Assembly (NCBI GenBank): GCA_023055355.1 | Contig: JALJCS010000004.1 | Location: forward strand, 33,529,244-33,593,243 | Direction: 5' to 3' | DNA length: 64,000 nt | From: Agelaius tricolor | Taxonomy: Eukaryota > Chordata > Aves > Passeriformes > Icteridae | Part shown: positions 51,761 to 63,162 of the stretch, piece after piece | How the letters are laid out: each line of letters starts with the position of its first letter | How positions within the stretch are numbered: the stretch's first letter is position 1 | Position numbers and translations under genes: made by a program | The notes under the pieces: generated by a model | What the model saw: only the letters and a program-made list of their open reading frames with translations | The model's database searches: none | What the model was told of the DNA's origin: nothing

Positions 51761-54000
51761 CAAAATGCATGGCTTGGGAAGAGACAACATGGAGCAGAAA
51801 GGCTGGTTTGAAAAGCCTGAGGGTCTGAAACGGAAAATTAGTTTCAATACGTATAATTAAAGGATGAGAAGTATTTAAATATGTATTTACATATGAAAAA
51901 TGTTATAGCAATATATTTTTTTATGTTGCTGCAAATATTTTTGGGTAATTAAAAGAACACCTTAAATGTGAGAAACTCGTAATAATGTGTGGCTCAGGTA
52001 AGGGCTCATGATGCTTCCAAGGAATCTGGCCCTGAGAAGGTGCTGACAATGGGCCTGAAGGAAGCAGACTTGGACTTGTGGTCATCTATTTAGATAAGGA
52101 TCTAGGAGGTTTCCTGAGTTCATGTAAGACTGATGTTGGAAAAAAAGTATTCTGGGAAGGCTGTGTTATTTCCACCTCCTCATGCATGTCTGTTCTGTTT
52201 AGGAAGAAAGACTGTCCATCTTTGAGCCCACAACACTCTTTTTACAGCATGTCCACTGAGTTTCAGTCCTTGTGTGATGGTGGCCTTCTTGGAATGTGTG
52301 CTGTGACCAAAACATGGGACTCCATGCACTTCTTGCTCTGGAGTTCTCATAACCTCCTTAGGTTGCTTTTGGTATCAAGTTTTAGACAGGTCTGTGGATT
52401 AGGCACACTAACCATTAAAGTGATGAGGTAGATCACAATGTAGGTGTGTACATTCCCATACTCTGTTCTAGCAGACAAATGCACACAAAGAGGAAATTGG
52501 TGAAATGGATGCATTTTACAATGATGAATGAATGAAGTGAATTATCAAGAGCCTGAGCCCACCCTTCCTGCAGGATCTTCAGCCAGGAAACAGGAACAGC
52601 TCTCTCAGAGTGATCTCATCATGTGGAATGAATAAAAATTCATCTTATAAATTATTAGATTTTGGCGGCTCTTTTGTTTTGTTTTCTACAAGCCACTGAA
52701 CAAGAAGAAAGGAAATAAAAGAGAGATTTTGATTTATCTGGTAAATGTGGATGTGGCTGGAGCCAAGAAGAATACATCAGAGAAGTGAGTGATGGCCTTG
52801 ATTATGGTCAGTATATTGAGAACATTGGCTTTCGCTGTAGCTGTGAAGTACAGCTCACTATTCCCTCACTTTCTGTCTGGCACAACTTGTGCTCTTTTTA
52901 TTTAAAAGGGCTGCAGTCAAATAACAATAGAATTGTGAGCACACTGATTTTAGTACTGGTCAGTTGGCACTGTGAAATTCTTCTGTCAAAGACTCATATA
53001 GTGGATTGTACTCACATAGTGGATCCAGATGGCAATATTAATTTGCCTGTATTTGCTTTTTAAAATTGCTCCAGAAAAAAAGTCAAGATTCATTTCTGTG
53101 GACAGAAAGGAATATATTTTCTGATCCACTGCTGTAACAGTTCTTTAAATTTGCCTGTTTTACCATTTTCTTTGGCTTTTCAGCTAGCATGATTTTAATG
53201 GAATAGATTAAAAGAACCTCCTGCATATATCTGTGTCCCACTACAAACAAATTGCTTATCTAATGCTGGAGCTCTGTTTTCAAAGGAGGATATTGCTGTA
53301 GGAATTCTCCTGTGGGAATCTTTGGCCAGTGAATGCAGCAGACTGGAGAATATTTTCTATGTTCTCAGATAAATGAACATGTCTATCATATATGCAGCAA
53401 GTGAAGGCTACAGACAGGCAGATTAGATGGGACAGAGAAATCAAAAAGGTGATAGCCATAAGAATAGCAACGGCAAGGCATATGAGTGGCTCTTTTAATT
53501 TGTTTTCTTCACAGTCTTGACTGCCAAAAGTGACAAAAGGAGGAGGTTGTGGGAGCAGCTTTGGTGAGGACAGACAAAGTCGGGATGGGTGCTTTTGTGG
53601 AACAAGGAAGGTAGCCAGCATGACCAAGTGGATCTAAAGGGGTAGAGAAAAGAAGTTAGATTTTGCAAGAAGAGCTGCACAGCAGATCTTCAAGACTAGG
53701 ATATCAGAACTCTTTAGAGACCACTAGGGAAACAGGCCAACATCCAGAGAAGCAGTTGCCATGGCCAGAGTAAGAAAGATGGCTTTGGCAGAAACACTCC
53801 ACGGGCCCAGCAAAGGGAGAAAGAAGTCCTGTGAGGAAGACTGCAGTAGCTGAAAAGGAAAGTGATTAGGTGTGTAAGTGGTTTGGCTGCAAGGCTGGAA
53901 TAGAAAGGCCTGATACCTAAAGTGCTGGGGCAGGTGTGGCTCACTTATTCCATCCTCTCACAGGAGGTGTGCTGGGAATCCACAGAAAAAGATTGAAGAT

Positions 54001-54028
54001 CAGTGTGTTGGAGGTAGTCAACACACTG
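54001..54028. repeat. Perfect 10-bp hairpin, 8-nt loop
   Basis: CAGTGTGTTG, loop GAGGTAGT, CAACACACTG. Situated in single-copy DNA; no context suggests a function. Confidence 0.85.
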
Positions 54029-55359
54029 CAGGAGGTTCACATAGGATACTCTGTTATGCTGGTTTTTTTGCTGCTTGTGGAAGTCAGCCAGAGGGAAAGA
54101 GTAATTTGGGAAGTTTATCAGAATGGGAGCACTCTGACAAAGACTTTGTAGAGTGTCAGCTCATTTTCTAGGCTTATCCAGCTCCTTCACACTGTTGATA
54201 CAATGTCACATCCACTACATTGTTGTGCAGAATAAGCTGCTCATTATTTGTGCAGAACATGCACATGTTAAGCCTGCAGTGGCATAGTGGATATATGACA
54301 TTTGCATGTAATTGCTGTGACCTGATACTTGTGTAACTAGATGATGAAAATGCTTTGCTTTATCTGAAGTGGATTTTCCATGTAATGACCATATAACTAA
54401 ATTAGAAATGGATAACCTTGCTGAGATTTAGAAATGAGCTCATAGCAAAAAAATTTGTTTAAATAAACTTTATGTTCAGATGGGTTTTGACAACCGGCAA
54501 AAATGCTATTTCTCATTCTTTACTAAGATATGATCTCATTACACATGAACAATCCCTGCAACACATGCAGAAAATGGCATAAGAAAACCCCCTTTCTGAT
54601 ATCATCTCTGGTTGTCAAGTGTTAGATGCAAGGCTAATGAGCTTTGATCCAAATGCCAACCAATTTAATCCTCTCCATTATCTTGGCTGAATGGGGATCT
54701 TTATTAAGTTTCCCCACACGTTCTTGCTGTGGCACAAAGGCAATGAATCATTTTTATGCCACGACAACGTGTGCTGTGACTCTCTTCACCAAGAACCAAA
54801 GGTGACTCTTGCTTTGTGGGAAAAACTGAGGGTGTGGCACACAAAACCAGCTGTTCACATAGGGCCACACACGAGAGAGTCTTATTCTGGTGGTAATCTG
54901 GTTCATGGAGAGAAAGAAACTTGACTTTCTTAGTCTGCTAGTGCTGCTGCCACAAGTCCCATGCTTTTCTGGTAGGAAGTTGCAGCAAACCCAGCTTTAT
55001 CTTCGGATCACAATTATTTCCTTTGGTATGGAACTAACACCTTACACAAGGCTGCCCTGCAATCCATGCTGCAGACTCACTAGCTGTGGTAGCAGCTACT
55101 GTACTGTGTTGATGAAGTACGCAGACCTATCCCCTATGGGAAGTCAAAGTAGGTGGTGTAATCCAAGTACAAATGGAAGGTGAGAGAGGAGAGAACACTG
55201 CCACCCAGGGCCACCCAGAAGGAAGAGTGAGAAGTAGTTTGGGTTTTATAAAAGTGAGCATGGTGAGAGTGGAAGTCTAGGACACAAAAAGTAAGCAGAG
55301 ATTCCCTTACTCAAACCTCTCAAATTTGTTATATTTTACAGAGAAATGTGATGTTTTGG

Positions 55360-55381
55360 GGATGGGATTCCAATCCCATCC
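55360..55381. repeat. 10-bp inverted repeat with 2-nt centre
   Basis: GGATGGGATT, CC, AATCCCATCC. The GGATTA-like half-site resembles a bicoid-class (OTX/PITX) homeodomain core, TAATCC, though flanking bases do not match fully. May be chance. Confidence 0.8.
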
Positions 55382-55895
55382 TTGAATTTGTCTTCTTTTC
55401 TCAGCTTCTGTCAGCTGTGTTTCCTTAACATTATTTCAAGATTCTTCTATTCCAGCAAGGCATTTCACAGACCACTACACATGCCTATGTGTAAGTTCAC
55501 ACCCATTTGATGTGCCAGCTACAGTTCACAATGTAGAAGGCTCTTCAAATATATTCCATTAATCAGATTCAGGGCAAAACTTTCCTCAGCCTGTCTTGAA
55601 TAGACTTCACAAAGAGCATGTACCATGCAACCAGATAGGAAACATCTGACATAAAAAATGCTCATCAGCAAACCAACCTGGAAGAAATGTTTCTTGACTG
55701 CACTAAAGAGATAAAAAGAAGACTGTGGGATTTTCAGGACCAGCCCACCCCAGGTTATAATTTCTAACATTCATATTTTCACAGTATTTCATGATGATTT
55801 ATCAACACATGACAACTTAATCAATCTGACCTTTAGTAAGTGGCATAAAGCTAAAAGCCTGTGTAATTCAATAATGAAGCATGGAGAAAAAGAAA

Positions 55896-56150
55896 AGGGA
55901 AGGGAAGGGAAGGGAAGGGAAGGGAAGGGAAGGGAAGGGAAGGGAAGGGAAGGGAAGGGAAGGGAAGGGAAGGGAAGGGAAGGGAAGGGAAGGGAAGGGA
56001 AGGGAAGGGAAGGAAAGGAAAGGAAAGGAAAGGAAAGGAAAGGAAAGGAAAGGAAAGGAAAGGAAAGGAAAGGAAAGGAAAGGAAAGGAAAGGAAAGGAA
56101 AGGAAAGGAAAGGAAAGGAAAGGAAAGGAAAGGAAAGGAAAGGAAAGGAA
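55896..56150. repeat. Compound pentanucleotide array (AGGGA)23(AGGAA)28
   Basis: Counting units: 55896-56010 is 23 copies of AGGGA and 56011-56150 is 28 copies of AGGAA, 255 bp in all, with no interruption and a single clean switch point. The plus strand is pure purine from about 55882. The long open frames on both strands here (Arg/Lys/Glu/Gly-rich plus; Phe/Leu/Ser/Pro-rich minus) are repeat artefacts. The AGGGA part has 23 evenly spaced GGG tracts (quadruplex potential), and the AGGAA part is a GGAA-type microsatellite of the kind ETS proteins can bind. Confidence 0.98.
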
Positions 56151-57624
56151 GAGAATAACAAATTGTAACAGGCCAAATACAGAAAACTAAGACAATTTTT
56201 CACGTGGGAAATTTGCCTGAAGGGGTCAGGTTAAAGAATTACCCAGACATTGAGGGAAGGGCACCATATCTGTCCATACACCTAAGACCTTTCTAAGACC
56301 ACAGAGTAGGCCCCTTTTAATAACCTAAGCTTGATAACATGTCTAATATCTTCAATACTGACACATTGTTAAAAAAAAACCTAAACACAAAAAACCAGCA
56401 AGAAGAAACAGAAGTATAACATTCTACACCTTATTTATTTCGTAAGACTTGTTACTTTCTTGTTACTTGCTTAAGGTTTTGCATAGAAGTTGAGAAGAGG
56501 CTAATTCATCTCTTTTTCACTGTTATCAGACTGTAGGCAAACCAGCCAAATTTTGGTCCCTGAAAGGAGTCAGATTTGAAAAATACAATCTCTGAGTGAT
56601 GGTTCAAATTTTCCATTTAAATGCAGCGTGAATCTTCATAATTTTGTATGAGACTGCTTCAAATTGAAGGAAACCCAAGCCAAAAGTGGGGAGACACACT
56701 GAAACAGAGTGAGACTTGGCAGTGCATTGACACTGCTGGGGCAAGAACAAAGACTTGGCTAGCAGCATATGCTATCTATTAAACTTTGTTCTTTGTGCAT
56801 GTAGACAGAGAAAGGGGGAGAGTGAGAGAGGTAAGAATTCCAGCTCTCTTCTTGGTTTCAAACAAAGCTTTTTCCCAGTTTATCTGATAGCCAATGGAGT
56901 CCAGAGAGAACTAGACATTTTTGAGGATTATTTCACACAGTAAAATTTTAATTTGATGCTCTCTCTGCTTTGTCAAAAAATTACACACCCACCACAATCT
57001 AATAAAATTCATTTAAAAATTTGTTAATTGCAGCAATTGTCTGCTTTGTTTTTGATGAAGAAAACTTTTTTTCAAGCCTGGAAATCTTTTGTTGTTAAGA
57101 GACAGAAGGTATTTCCAATTACGTGATTCACCTGCATACTAGAAATGTGTGGGAAACCTAAATGAGAATGACAATGATTCCTCAGTCCTCCATGAAAATG
57201 ATAATGGTTAAAAAGATAAAAAGTAAAAAAGATAAATGATAAAATTCCTGGAAAAAGCCATTGAACTCAACAGTAATACAGGTGAGGGTACCTAATAATG
57301 AAAAGGATTTTATCCAGTGGTTATTTCTTATAGATTGAAATCCTCTCCCCAGCTGCAAACAGGAGTTTAAGATACAGGATGCAAAAGAGAAAACTGAGCA
57401 TCAGTTTGAAAAGGAAACCTAAAAGCCTGGCCTAGTAAGAAGAAATGATAAAACCACCTCAGTTTTCATCATCACCAGGATTTCTCCTGCAGTTGCAGAG
57501 GGTTAACACTTAGTGGGGTACTGAGGACTGTCTTGGCCTTCTGGATCAGTCCCTGAAAAGATTTCTTCCCTCACCTTTGTCCCCAGGATTTGTAAAAATC
57601 ACTAGACACCAGTACAGATACAGG
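56151..57624. other. Single-copy DNA between pentanucleotide array and CR1
   Basis: No gene recognised. It has an A-run near 56371 and an A-rich patch with repeated AAAAAGATAA strings at 57210-57245. Frames are below 65 codons. Confidence 0.5.
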
Positions 57625-58324
57625 AGTACTGGAAGTAGTGGCTGATACACCGGAGGGTTCTGCTACCATTCAGATGAACTCTGTACAGGCTGGAAAAATG
57701 GACAAACAGGAACCTCATGAAGTTCATCAAGGGGAAGTCTCAAGTCCTGCACCTAAGGAAGAATAACTCCAAGTACTGGTACACACTGGGGCTGGATGGA
57801 AGGCAGCTGTGCAGAAAAGACCCTGGGAATTCTTGGGGACAATATGTTGCCCACTAGCCACAAATGTCCTTGTAGCATAAAAAGACCAGCAGCATGCTGG
57901 CCTGTATTAGGAGGATGATTGTGACCAGGTTGAGGGATGTGATCCTTCCCTGCTACTCCACGCTGCTGAGTCATATCTGGAGTACTCTGCTGGGTTCTGG
58001 GCTCCCTAGGATCAGAGGGACTTGGAGATGCTGAAGCAAGTTCAGGTAAGGGTCACTCGGGTGGTTAAGGGACAGGAGTACCTCACAAAGGGAGGCTGGA
58101 AGAGATAGGATTGTTCAGCCTGGAGAAGAAAAAGATCGGGAGGTGCCTTATCAATATCAATAACCATCTGATGAGGGGAGCAAAGGACATGGAGCCAGAC
58201 TCTCATCAGTGGTGCCAAGTGAGAAGCCAAGAGACAGAAAATTCTATTTTAAGAGAAGAAAAAACTGTTACTGCAAGGCCATCAAACACTGGAACAGATT
58301 TCCATCCTTGAAGGTGTTCAAAAT
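57625..58324 (+). mobile_element. CR1 LINE, host copy, 5' segment
   Basis: Plus-orientation CR1 carrying the C-terminal part of ORF2. Recognisable blocks are GTGGCTGATACACCGGAGGG near 57636, the 'aacctcatgaagttc' block near 57710, the TYSALL-like block near 57950 and the FSLEKK-like block at about 58117-58135. It continues through 'cagtggtgccaagtgagaag' to 'ccatccttgaaggtgttcaaaa', where it stops abruptly at a second, inverted CR1 and resumes at 58594. Numerous stops and small deletions make it non-functional. Confidence 0.94.
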
Positions 58325-58593
58325 GTAGAATGATAGAATGAGTTGGGTTGAAATGCACATTAAAGGTCAACCAGTCCAAGCACCTGCAATAAGCTGGGAC
58401 ATTCTCAACTAGATCGGGTTGCTCAGAGCCCGATACATCCTGACCTTGAATGTTTCCAGGAATGGGCACCAAGTCCTTCCTGTGTTTCACCATGCTTATT
58501 GCAAAAGTTTTCTTCCTTCTGTTCTGTATAATCTTTCCCTTTTAAAGTATTTCCCCATGTCCTATCACAACAGGCTCTGCTAAAAATTCTTGT
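58325..58593 (-). mobile_element. CR1 LINE nested inside another CR1
   Basis: About 270 bp in minus orientation. The reversed 3' tail (TAGAATGATAGAATG) is at 58325-58340, followed by the 3' UTR and the last part of ORF2 (the reversed 'gcagagcctgttgtgataggacat' block near 58555-58585). It is flanked on both sides by contiguous sequence of a plus-strand CR1, so it inserted into that older copy. It is strongly 5'-truncated, as is usual for CR1. Confidence 0.93.
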
Positions 58594-58695
58594 CCTGGTC
58601 CTGGGCAACCTGCTGTCAATGGCCCTGTTTTAGTACTGGGGTTGTACTACCTGATCTCCAAGGGTCCTTTCTAATCTCAACCATTTTATGAATGC
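58594..58695 (+). mobile_element. CR1 LINE, host copy, 3' segment
   Basis: This continues the CR1 interrupted at 58324: the 'ctgggcaacctgct' block, then a 3' UTR block including 'tgatctccaagggtccttt' and the 3' tail ATTTTATGAATG at about 58682-58693. Joining the two segments across the insertion reproduces the expected CR1 3' order. Confidence 0.92.
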
Positions 58696-59171
58696 TCGCA
58701 ATTTCAGCAGCTACATTGCCACTGCATATGCAGGCATCTTTGGGCTTGCTTGTCCACAAGGCTGAGAAACTGACTCACAAGCTTCTCTTGTGAAAGGCTG
58801 ACCTTTGAGAAAACATTTCTGCAAAGTGGCAGTTTGAGTAGACCAGACAAGGCAAAGTGCAATATTGTTACTGAGCCATGCAATAAAATGTAATTGGTGG
58901 GAGCCCATGGTCTCCATAGAAATATTGTTTCATTTCTTTGGCAAAATTTACTATTTTTGAAATATGATTTCCATGCTGAAGTGAAAATGGAGCTGCCTAC
59001 TCTGAGCACAGGCATTATGTGGCACAGCTGGCTATTTGGAACACACAGGAAATACTCATTGATTTGAGTTGGAATTGGAATGAAATGCTACTTCTCAGTC
59101 AGACCAAGGGTTTGGATTTATTCTCCTTTGGACCACAGAAATACCCTGGAGAACCATTTAGTCTGTCATGT

Positions 59172-59193
59172 TTCTGTGTTTTAAAACACAGAA
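59172..59193. repeat. 22-nt perfect palindrome, no spacer
   Basis: The arm TTCTGTGTTTT (59172-59182) is followed directly by its reverse complement (59183-59193). The expectation for a 22-nt perfect palindrome in 64 kb of random sequence is roughly 0.02. It is AT-rich at its centre, which favours cruciform extrusion. Confidence 0.95.
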
Positions 59194-62100
59194 GTTTTAT
59201 GGAAACACCTCCCAAAATATCATTTTGTGGGGGAAAAAAATTTCCATGTAGTTCCAGTTAACATATTGCTGTACCTAGAAAAGGAGATGATGGGACTGAA
59301 AAGCAACTGTTTAACTTCCTGTCTGGATCAAGACAAAAGATAGCCATCGTCTCTAATTATTGAATAAAATTACTTGACCAGCACATCATCAAGAAATATT
59401 TCTATGTTTTTAATATAAACAAATGTGTGTAGTTTATGTTAAGATGTCAGACATGGTAAAGTGATCCTGAACAATTACTTGCTGCACTACATCTGCTAGA
59501 AATTTTTGTCCTTACTCACACAGAAAACTCTGTGGACACATCTCCACAGATGTCTGCTCTCGGTAGAGTACCTCACCCATACAACTCTCTGTGCAGCCAA
59601 GTCTAGATAAGACTACCATGCATCCAGCTTTTCTGGCTGTGGCTCCCTTTCCCCAAGTTTTTGGATGCCTCGTTGAATCATGAGCCACCACAGATCTGAA
59701 AATCTTGGAGACTAAAGCCATTGCCTATGCTGTGTGGATTGCCTATCAAGAATTTTGCCAAATCGGACAGGCACACTGAGACCAAAGACTCTGGACAGCA
59801 ATGGCCTCACCATCACATCCACAAGTGTTTGTGCCATGGGAACCTCAGATATGGCACCCTGGTATCTCAGCTCCTTCCAGTGCCTTAGTTACCTTGCTTA
59901 TATATGGTGCAAGTCTTGCTAGTCCCTACCACAGTACAAAGCCAGAACACAGCTGCTTTCAGTGCAAGAGCAGATGTGAGCTATTGACCATAGTACCCTG
60001 CTTCAAAGTTTGCCTAAATTCTTCTCAGGAAAATGGTTCATAAAGGGTATTAGGAGTATAACCTGCTCATAGGGGTAAATTGCTCTTTAACACTGTAGTT
60101 TTGTTTTACTCAAATCACACAGAGGTAAGTATTTTCCTATTTCTTTTCTTTTTCCAACAAAATCTTTCTGTTCCCATTGCTCATGTAGATGTCTAACTCA
60201 CCCATTAAACATTATATAAATTGGATTGTTTTATTGGTTGTAAATGTCTTGTTATTCAGTTTCATCTCCCAACACTTTTGTTTTGTGGGGAAGGCAATCT
60301 TCCTTACAGCAATAATTATTTTGTACACTTCTGTCATGATATCACTTCCTTTTCCTCTCTAATCTAACAATCTCTACACTTTTCACAGTCTCCTTACATA
60401 AAAATCTCACTCCACATTTCCATTCCTCTAACCATTTTTTTAATGTATTTTCCCGGACCCTTAGTATTTCTGCAGTATTATTTTCAAGCAGGTTGACCTA
60501 GAAGGAACAGAGAGAGCATGTCACTGACTTATATAATGATATTATATTGTTTTCAGTATTGTTTTCTATCTTTTTCCTCCTACATTTTATCAGTTTGCCA
60601 ACACTTTTGCTGCTCTCAGAGCATATGGTTTGGCTAAGATATCTGTTGTGACACTTTTTTTGCTGCATGGTTGTGATTAATTTAGAGCCAAGCAATATGT
60701 CATTCTGATTTTTTCCTTCCAACTTGCATTAATTTGCCTTTGTCTGCAAGGAATTTAATTTACCACCAAGCTACCTAGCTTTCTTTTCTCCAGCAGAAGT
60801 TCCTCACAGACTTGTCTCACTTGGACTATCTTATTTATGTCCAAGTAATCTACAAATCTTATCTCCTTATTGTGTCACTTGTTTTCTAAAATCATTCCTA
60901 GTGAGGCTTTTCTTTCCTTGAAAAACAGAATTTTTCACAGTTCCTTTGAAATTGTCTGAATTAGCAGAAGCACCCCATGGAGTGCCACAGGCAAAGTAAC
61001 GTAGTGTGACAGCCTTTTTCCTGAAGGAATACTGTAAAAGAAAGAACAGTCAACACAAATTAAGCAATTCTGATACTTTGACAAACCCTGTCTTGCTTCC
61101 CCCCATGATGTTTTAGACTCTGGTGCTAGTTTTCTCATGAGGATGAGAAATTCCTTGCTCAGTTCCTCAAAATAAGAGGGAAGGTCTTAGTCTCCCAGCA
61201 AGAGAAAGACTGTGGGGTCTGTAAACAGCCTCACACAGGACTGATGGGAAGGATGTCATTTTCGCAGCTCCAAAGTCACAGGACTATTGTGCATGTAGCA
61301 GTATGTAATACAAAGTGACAAAGGTTTAATATTGCAAAGAGGAATTGTGCATGCACAGAGACTGAGAGACTGATAGCAGAGATGCAGAAACAAGAGACAA
61401 GGCCACCAGTGGAGATATGCAAGGAGCTGAGTGATGAGAGAGGAATGGAAGCAACAGATAACTTCCATTTTATGGGTCCAGCTGTGCTTGCTCCCTTCTG
61501 ACACACACAGCTGGAGTTTCTATGAATTTCCTTGATTTTGATTCACTTAAATATGAAGTGATAAAATGTCTTTGTCCCTTGCAGTGTAATCAGTCCATCC
61601 TGCAGCTCACTCACTTGACCTAGAAAGTTGAGGGGAGGCAATCCCAAAGCAAGCTCTATTTTCCAACACTATTTCACAACCCTGAGCTCCTCTCCAGGCT
61701 TTCTGACTGTTTTCACTCACCTTTGCCCGTGTCTCTCAAGAGTTCAGGCATTATTCATAGGGAGTAGTCCCCAGGCCATATGGCAACAGGGATGTGTAAG
61801 GAGCAAGTCTTTGCATGGGCATGATTGAAAGCAACACAGACCTGATCTTTTCATTCCACGCAACAAGTAAAATATGGATTGCCATTCAGGTCCATGGGAT
61901 ATTCACTGATTTCAGTGAAATCCTGGTGTGGATTTTTCAAATTACCTGTCATGAGCTATTTCTGCCAGTGAAGTAAATTCTAAAAAGATTTTGACTTCAG
62001 CAGAATTAAGTTGCTTATCACTGAACATCGTAAACATTTTAAACACTACTGCTAGAAGTGCAGTTACATCAGTCATTTCTAAATTCCTTTAAATCCCTGG

Positions 62101-63120
62101 ATGTCTTCAGTCCCACTCTTGAAATTTTACTTGTATTTCATGTTTCTTCCATTTCACAGTTTGACTAATTGCTCTGGCATACACTCTTAACTTTTTTACC
62201 TGGAAAATAGTAGATATTTCCCTGATATACTAGTGATTGACATTAGCACATGTTTTATCAGAGCTAGCATGAGAACAGAAAAATTGCAGTTGCTTCTGCT
62301 CAAACCTCTTCAGCATCTGAGAGTAAAATATTTCTCTGGGTAATCTGTTTCCCATTGCAGTTTTAAAGGTCTGCAACATTTTTATAGGCACAAGGACCAA
62401 AGTGACTCAAGACTAAACTGTGTTGGCTCACCCTGGGGTAACCCCTATAAATGACAAACAAATCAGCATTTCACAGTTAAAAAACAACACCAAGTGTTCT
62501 ACAAAATCCCCCAGAAGTTTACTGCAGTGATGCTAACAATGCTAGACATTAAGGCAAGGAATTTCTTTTTTCCATTTCAAGAGAAAAACACCACAGCTGT
62601 TTCTCAGTGGATTCCTGGCCAAGTTGAAAAGGTCACTGACCCAACCATGATGTAACACAACATACTGGGAATGGTAACTCCCACAAAGAGCTCTTCTCCA
62701 AAGCACTGTCTAATAACAATTTTCAGTCTGCAAAGAAGGAATTTATCTAATGTGCCTCTTGCACTAAAGCCTTCCTTAAAACGAGTAGTAAGAGTCTTTG
62801 CTCTTCTACTGGTCCAACGATCTGCAACAAATATTTTTTAACAGTTGGTAGGAATAGGGAAAATCTGTTCCTGAAAGTGACATGCATTACCTTTAAGTAC
62901 TGTGGAGGGTCAATGTTAGCCTCAACAGTCATTGTATAATCGATGGTGGGCCTGTTAGAAACCGCGAGGGTAGTAATTTCACTTTCTCAGCAAAACAACT
63001 AAGTTATTACAGAGCTGAACAGTAAAGGCAGAAGCTGAGGGCTTGAGGAGCTCTGATGATGACTCACATGATGGAACAGTAGTGGAGGCCCTGTGACTGA
63101 AAGCACATGGAAACACCTGA

Positions 63121-63162
63121 ATGCAGATCACTCTCTCCCCTCTAGAGGGGCGAGTGATGCAT
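63121..63162. repeat. Imperfect 18-bp hairpin with a 14-nt palindromic core
   Basis: The core CCCCTCTAGAGGGG (63137-63150) is a perfect palindrome. Beyond a TCT/C internal loop, ATCACTC (63127-63133) pairs with GAGTGAT (63152-63158), and after a 2-nt bulge ATGC (63121-63124) pairs with GCAT (63159-63162). In all 18 pairs form over 42 nt. Nothing nearby indicates a gene. Confidence 0.85.

Larger units (their letters stand above)
49801..55865. other. Single-copy non-coding block
   Basis: About 6 kb without a recognised gene. Frames up to 117 codons (52078-52431 plus; 53280-53627 minus) show no family resemblance. It includes a 16-nt palindrome at 51573-51588, a possible MIR relic at 51650-51760, and hairpins at 54001-54028 and 55360-55381. 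Confidence 0.5.

Noticed and set aside
55868..56203. Open frames of about 95-111 codons on both strands made of pentapeptide-like repeats
   Set aside because: Pure artefact of the AGGGA/AGGAA array; a 5-nt unit reads as a 5-residue repeat in any stop-free frame.
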